From Anaeromyces robustus (Eukaryota; Neocallimastigomycota; Neocallimastigomycetes; Neocallimastigales; Neocallimastigaceae), in the NCBI GenBank assembly GCA_002104895.1, contig MCFG01000099.1:117501-179562 (forward strand): 62,062 nucleotides of DNA, read 5' to 3'. Positions 60,001-62,062 of the stretch are shown piece by piece. Made by a program: the position numbers and the translations under genes. A model generated the notes under the pieces. It did no database searches and had not been told where the DNA came from. It saw nothing but the letters and a program-made list of their open reading frames with translations. Numbering within the stretch: position 1 is the first letter of the stretch; every line of letters starts with the position of its first letter.

Positions 60001-60571
60001 TGAAAATGGATTAATTATTCAAAGAAGTAAAAAACTTAATCAATCACCATTATATAATACCATTGTATATAGTAATATGAGTTTATTAAAATATTTAATT
60101 GATCATGGTGCTTATGTTAATGATATTGTTGGTTATAATGAAGATTCATTTTTAATGGTTGCTATAGAAAATAGAAGAATAGGTATTATCAAATATTTAA
60201 TAGATAAAGGAGCAGATACTAATTTCGTAACTTCTTATCATTTAGATACACCATTACAATATGCAATTAAAACTGGTAATTTAAATATAGTTAAATATTT
60301 AATTTGTAACGGTGAAGCAAATGTTAATTATGAATTTATTGATGGATATAATGAAATATCTAGTGGTAAACCATTAAATTATGCCATTCAATCTAAAGAT
60401 ATAATTATTATAAAATATTTAATTGATAAAGGAGCTGAGATTTATAGTAAAGATTATTATAATAATTCTTCCTATACAACAAATGAACATGAAAATTATA
60501 ATGATGAAGAAATTTATGATCAAATTAAAATACTTTTAGATAATGAAGTTAAACTTCATCACCTTGTTTAA
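54065..60571 (+). CDS. Giant ankyrin-repeat protein, intronless
   Basis: A single exon encodes 2168 residues. ATG at 54065 is the first in frame. Residues about 9-700 contain three diverged copies of a ~280-residue module that ends in degenerate ankyrin repeats (for example LIRNGADIN). Residues 716-1044 are about nine repeats of 34-41 residues with a TFDFxxVNxEKIL-type core. From about 1240 onward there are many canonical ankyrin repeats (KIVEYLINAGADVNREDGFG, GNTPLMEAI, VKYLIENGAN). Between two of these, about residues 1855-1955, a Gln/Lys/Glu/Asp-rich insertion (EQEQEQ, KDKDKDKD) breaks the array. Ankyrin repeats after the insertion run to residue ~2150. No kinase, F-box, SOCS, signal or membrane part is visible. 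The role is unknown; ankyrin arrays bind proteins. The absence of introns contrasts with all neighbours. Confidence 0.92.
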   Translation: MNMKEILPSTLTQLIIENKNQLLKNNVKYYLTSNSYILTLLCIYKKKTTLSNQQLKNIITEEENKIKFDKSMYKEAIDNKNYDAINILYDTDTRKKDIILEEIDDIFKKRKYIVDKDEFIHIVKYPEIKCIANKYLNNSSFRVLQENNKIRRSNQERRNEIKKLIENNDVDKFITYLKEHDYHLSNFNVKYDEFDDILKFAIDNDASFEMIKFIIQQCQYKKFNYNVCINDKIMTLLYAVISKNKFDISDFLIRNGADINNGNILVRLYKENLLNKGNLKYLLDNKYELTTAVLNQLINDNKINLLKQIFKLYTFNNTSILKLITLYKSKKSLSSLQLNDIVKNEINKKPFKISFNKSIYKTAIINNNYEIINLLYMNDNRSKNLIFMELLQLINTQERNHHSGNKIDFLKKIKAGELKIQVDKSIINSLYENEIKDEVKKEVNSIIKLRNNLKNNKILLSFFNDDYFDLLINAIENNASIEMIKFIVTQYISLNYNFYDNQTKKYKTPLSCALSNNEFTIANLLLGIDADINFKINNIDIVLTLYNNKQLNNKNLKFIISNGFQITTELITKLIIDQKNNILNIIFNPIISDEDYLVSNKSNKQKKMIIKYDWYYKALCFNNKKAIDIFFNYGINNNDSFLEGYELCELLKEAIDNHNYIFIKKLLNSGLFNFEKFGLEDFISKKFFISNKQKSRDKKDHHFKCIKFFMEESLKNEKFNFRNINFEKILYNLMEIGNVKILKKYIQKSFENKTFDFKYVNFEKIFLNLKKYNNLIKFFFVSSLNHKTFDFNLIDYEKIILEISKSNNLDLLKLIFNKSLNHETFNFKNVNINNILLILKKINYYNVDILEYFIKRMLNSKNFNIKYLVVDEFLLTLEKIDNNEFMKFVILNLLYHETLDFNGNINIKDILVSTNKIENIQNFNYFIEIVFNNPTLEFSNRTIEDILLATCKMNKIPYIEFIIKEAFLNKSYHPEEFNIKLINYEKILLTANRYNNEYIIKWIIDKLLVDENDITSINFEKILLSASKIENIKSMEIIIKKLLNIPSLSFEHLESIEPDLSVIKTFDIPYLSLILNTLIKLHHLPLIKYLIESEELKNILNINTKDKNNEYPIITAATTTKYYTKNIDIFEYLIQNGTNYNVSNINDESLILLALKHGNYLVLQSLLKRDDPKLFDNMINNSKIDNNTILKAVYQNDVITLKNLIESQDQNYCDDINFLNNNSFSYFTPLILSYLLNHQEIFNILINNSDINKLDYYGYSILHYAILKEDIKIIKYLIKKGSNINYGKNKYIQGHSPLDISIHIKNKEITFILLHNKNIKINNLNRYGEIPLITLLKMNHYSIEEKLDLMKYFIKEEEFNINNENDSHSKSESVLRYAIKYSELLIFEYLIKSKYYDLSDQIIEEIIYNDKLELLKILIPKYLDINWKDENNDNLLVYAFEAGNIRIINYLVDNGIEIDYFLSKIVEIIIHRGEFDLLRIFIPKHLSLNMTDEEGNTLLIHAIEDVNMDLVKFLVQYDVYINKENMNGQTPIFYSVLSENVNIIKYLIVNGANVNKIDDNHNSPLSFAVNKNNTKIVEYLINAGADVNREDGFGFTPLIKAISNKNIDMVKCLVQGGANVNKKGKSGMKPLIYALRNKLLTIVKYLIKAGANVNEEDKYGNTPLMEAINQDSIVSVKYLIENGANFNKKDRMGNTPLIYAINSTHRNKFKIVKYLIDCGAFINKKDQNDNTPLFHAIKIKNIAIIQYLIDHGAIIRAESGIIDLIYAIKNEDIEKIKYLVNSKEDIKREPNWSIIPLYYAIDSGNLDIIKILIQNGAIMNTNSKWMDHHLNRAIQKGNKEIIKYLIEHPYESKQIQIQKQKDQYQYQYHCQHQKQQQQQQQKRQENEQEQEQEQVKDKDKDKDKDKDIEKNKNMNEEQDPKQKQKQKQEYERKYKRQQEEEQNEYKYKYDYENSIKDNENIALNLSIKYKKINIVKYLIENGLIIQRSKKLNQSPLYNTIVYSNMSLLKYLIDHGAYVNDIVGYNEDSFLMVAIENRRIGIIKYLIDKGADTNFVTSYHLDTPLQYAIKTGNLNIVKYLICNGEANVNYEFIDGYNEISSGKPLNYAIQSKDIIIIKYLIDKGAEIYSKDYYNNSSYTTNEHENYNDEEIYDQIKILLDNEVKLHHLV
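59625..59930 (+). repeat. Coding low-complexity insertion in the ankyrin array
   Basis: Repeats of CAA, GAACAA and AAAGAT code for Gln, Glu-Gln and Lys-Asp runs (QQQQQQQ, KDKDKDKD). Ankyrin repeats resume directly after it with LSIKYKKINIVKYLI. On the minus strand the same DNA reads as Phe/Leu runs, which are artefacts. Confidence 0.88.
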
Positions 60572-60596
60572 ACAATATAATACAATATTGTTTAAA
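60567..60596 (+). terminator. Stem-loop over the ankyrin stop codon
   Basis: Perfect 12-bp arms (TTTAAACAATAT at 60567-60578 and its reverse complement at 60585-60596) flank a 6-nt loop. The left arm includes the TAA stop. A second short palindrome, ATGAAGTTAAACTTCAT, lies just upstream at 60543-60559. A role in 3' end formation is inferred only. Confidence 0.45.
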
Positions 60597-61203
60597 TAAC
60601 GTCTATATATATATATATATTAATAATAATAATAATAATATTAATAATAATAGTAATATTAATAATATTAATGATATTAATAATAATATTAATAATATTA
60701 ATAATAATGTTAATAATATTAATAATAATATATTATACTATAGTATAGTATATTATAATATTGTATTATAATATAAATATAGAATAAAAATAAAAATAAA
60801 ATAAATAGAAATAGAAATAGAAATAGAAATATATATATATATAATAGAAGCAAATATAAATAGATATATAAACATTTATTTAAATATATATAAATATATA
60901 TATTTATATATATATATTTTTTTTAATATTTCTTAATATTTATAGAAACATCTATTAAATTGGAAAAAAATATCTTAACATAATAATAATACTTTTAAAT
61001 AAAATAAAAATTATTAATAATTTCATTTAATGATTACAATATTGTTACAAAAGTTATTTTAATAAACTAAAATAATATTATAAAAATTTTAAAAGAATTT
61101 TTTTTTGGATGTAGTACATTGTAGAAATGATCACCACATGATTTAAATTAATATAAAAAGATATATGTATATGTACATATATCAATCAATGATAAAAACA
61201 TAA
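60572..61203. other. Repeat-rich spacer after the ankyrin gene
   Basis: After the stem-loop come about 120 bp of AAT/ATT alternations (60620-60740), TACTATAGTA-type short palindromes near 60735, AGAAAT repeats near 60806 and (AT)n. No gene is seen. Confidence 0.7.
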
Positions 61204-61482
61204 AAATATGGTAAATTTAGATTAAATAGATTTTGGGGATTTCGTAATGTTACATGTCATAATGAGGCGCATGATAAAGATTTATGCTTTGCATTTGCCC
61301 TCTTCTGAGGTCCTGTACTTTCCAATTTATTGGAATGGTCGGAAGAGGAAGAATGCCTGTCGAGACATGGCGACGTCAATGGCATTGTTACAACTTATGA
61401 TATTGTACTTGTATCTAAGTTGGGCATTATGCGCAATGATAATGCTTGGTGCAATGATTATTTATATTCACTATTCGGTTAA
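61204..61482 (+). pseudogene. GC-richer island with interrupted reading frame
   Basis: In the frame that starts after TAA 61201, about 93 codons read as a normal mixed protein: FWGFRNVTCHNEAHDKDLC, then TGA at 61306, then LLEWSEEEECLSRHGDVNG and DIVLVSKLGIMRNDNAWC, ending at TAA 61480. The GC content is clearly higher than in all spacers and even than in the genes. An overlapping frame (ATG 61247, 173 codons) is open but reads as hydrophobic runs and continues into plain A/T DNA, so I do not accept it. No ATG starts the interrupted frame. It looks like the remnant of a foreign or mobile gene, or an exon with an error. Family unknown. Confidence 0.4.
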
Positions 61483-61514
61483 AGAAGTAGGTAACATTAT
61501 GCGCAATGATAATG
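61425..61514 (+). repeat. 20-bp direct repeat, 70 bp apart
   Basis: CATTATGCGCAATGATAATG occurs exactly at 61425-61444 and at 61495-61514. The second copy lies after the stop of the interrupted frame and in another phase, so it is not a protein repeat. Confidence 0.9.
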
Positions 61515-61907
61515 TTAGTAATAAAAAGTACGACTTTTTATTACAATCCATTTTTTTCTTTGAAATAATTACCTTACACTATTTATGTTATTTAGTTTAT
61601 ATTGCAGTTCTTTTTACAATTAAGTTTTTTATGTTTCTATCAATTCTACACTATTATTCTTATATACAGCACAATCAATACAACACAATAAATACTATAC
61701 AATACAATTTTTTACATACCAACAATAAAAGTTTTTTTTATTCACTAATACATCATTCACAACGTTAAATTATATATACAACTACACAGTTGAATCTCTT
61801 ACTTTTACTCTCAACAATATTTCTCAGTCATTTACTATAATTCTTTTCATTGCTAAGTTTTTTTTTTTTTTTATATACTTTTTTATTTTTTAATTATATA
61901 TTAAAAT

Positions 61908-61951
<44 letters not shown>

Positions 61952-62012
61952 CTATTTTCTATTATAATACATTTATATTTTTTTTATTTTATTATTTTTT
62001 TTTTTTATATAG
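61483..62012. other. Spacer at right end
   Basis: After the direct repeat the GC content falls back. CAATACAA-type short repeats lie near 61672-61710, a T-run near 61858 and a ~36-nt A-run near 61912-61947. No gene is seen. Confidence 0.65.
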
Positions 62013-62062
62013 ATTCTTATCAGCCTTATCAAATGGATCATACGAACTATACTAATAAGATT
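62013..62062 (+). CDS. Possible exon start of a further gene (cut by window end)
   Basis: A polypyrimidine-like run ending in TTTTATATAG stands directly before sequence that is much richer in GC. With two bases carried over it reads SYQPYQMDHTNYTNKI without a stop up to the end. One other phase is also open, and the third is closed. It may be an internal exon of a gene that continues outside the window. The upstream exon is not identified. Confidence 0.35.
   Translation, partial: MLISLIKWIIRTILIR

Noticed and set aside
54065-60571. Viral origin of the ankyrin giant
   Set aside because: Ankyrin arrays occur in large DNA viruses, but there is no neighbouring viral core gene and the codon and base use matches the host genes.
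61247-61768. 173-codon frame starting with ATG at 61247
   Set aside because: It overlaps a more protein-like frame, is hydrophobic without pattern and runs on into plain A/T spacer.

Overview
The window is a stretch of very AT-rich nuclear eukaryotic DNA (my impression by eye is under 20 % GC; not computed). Its genes are broken by short, even more AT-rich introns. I reconstructed ten complete protein genes and one partial gene. The reconstructed models contain 50 introns; every one can be placed with GT...AG ends and keeps the reading frame. All ten complete genes end in TAA. Long A/T homopolymers, (ATT)n and (TTTA)n arrays, asparagine-rich insertions, giant coiled-coil proteins and a 2168-residue ankyrin protein fit best with an anaerobic gut fungus (Neocallimastigomycota). 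That is an inference; a Dictyostelium-like genome was considered, but the intron density of the conserved genes argues against it. There are no prokaryotic features, and no tRNA, rRNA or CRISPR array was recognised.

Layout. 1-444 (-): N-terminal part of an inositol polyphosphate 5-phosphatase. 1046-2682 (+): splicing factor SYF2. 4221-6837 (+): coronin. 8644-14977 (+): 1983-residue coiled-coil protein with seven exact 21-residue repeats. 16411-20807 (+): 1211-residue Asn/Ser-rich coiled-coil protein with a cluster of K/R-R-x-S sites. 21642-25862 (-): replication factor CDC45, with huge ATT arrays in two introns. 25863-32955: a 7.1 kb gene-poor stretch with one decayed coding fragment. 32956-39557 (+): 2153-residue coiled-coil protein with four ~94-residue repeats. 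39558-42309: A-rich then T-rich spacer with a (TAAA)n array. 42310-43972 (-): class I SAM-dependent methyltransferase. 45035-49277 (+): GH31 alpha-glucosidase without a signal peptide. 50045-52152 (+): TPR protein with an RS-like tail, similar to TTC14. 54065-60571 (+): intronless ankyrin giant. 61204-61482: GC-richer island with a broken reading frame. 62013-end: probable start of a further exon.

The genes do not form a pathway or operon. They are a normal eukaryotic mix of housekeeping genes (splicing, actin dynamics, replication, sugar hydrolysis) and lineage-specific repeat proteins. SYF2 and the TPR/RS protein both point to RNA processing, coronin to the actin cortex, and the three giant coiled-coil proteins probably to cytoskeletal or organising scaffolds. 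The least explained parts are the repeat architecture of the ankyrin giant, the perfect palindromes between SYF2 and coronin, the GC-rich island near the right end, and the repeat arrays of opposite orientation on either side of the 32.9-39.6 kb coiled-coil gene.
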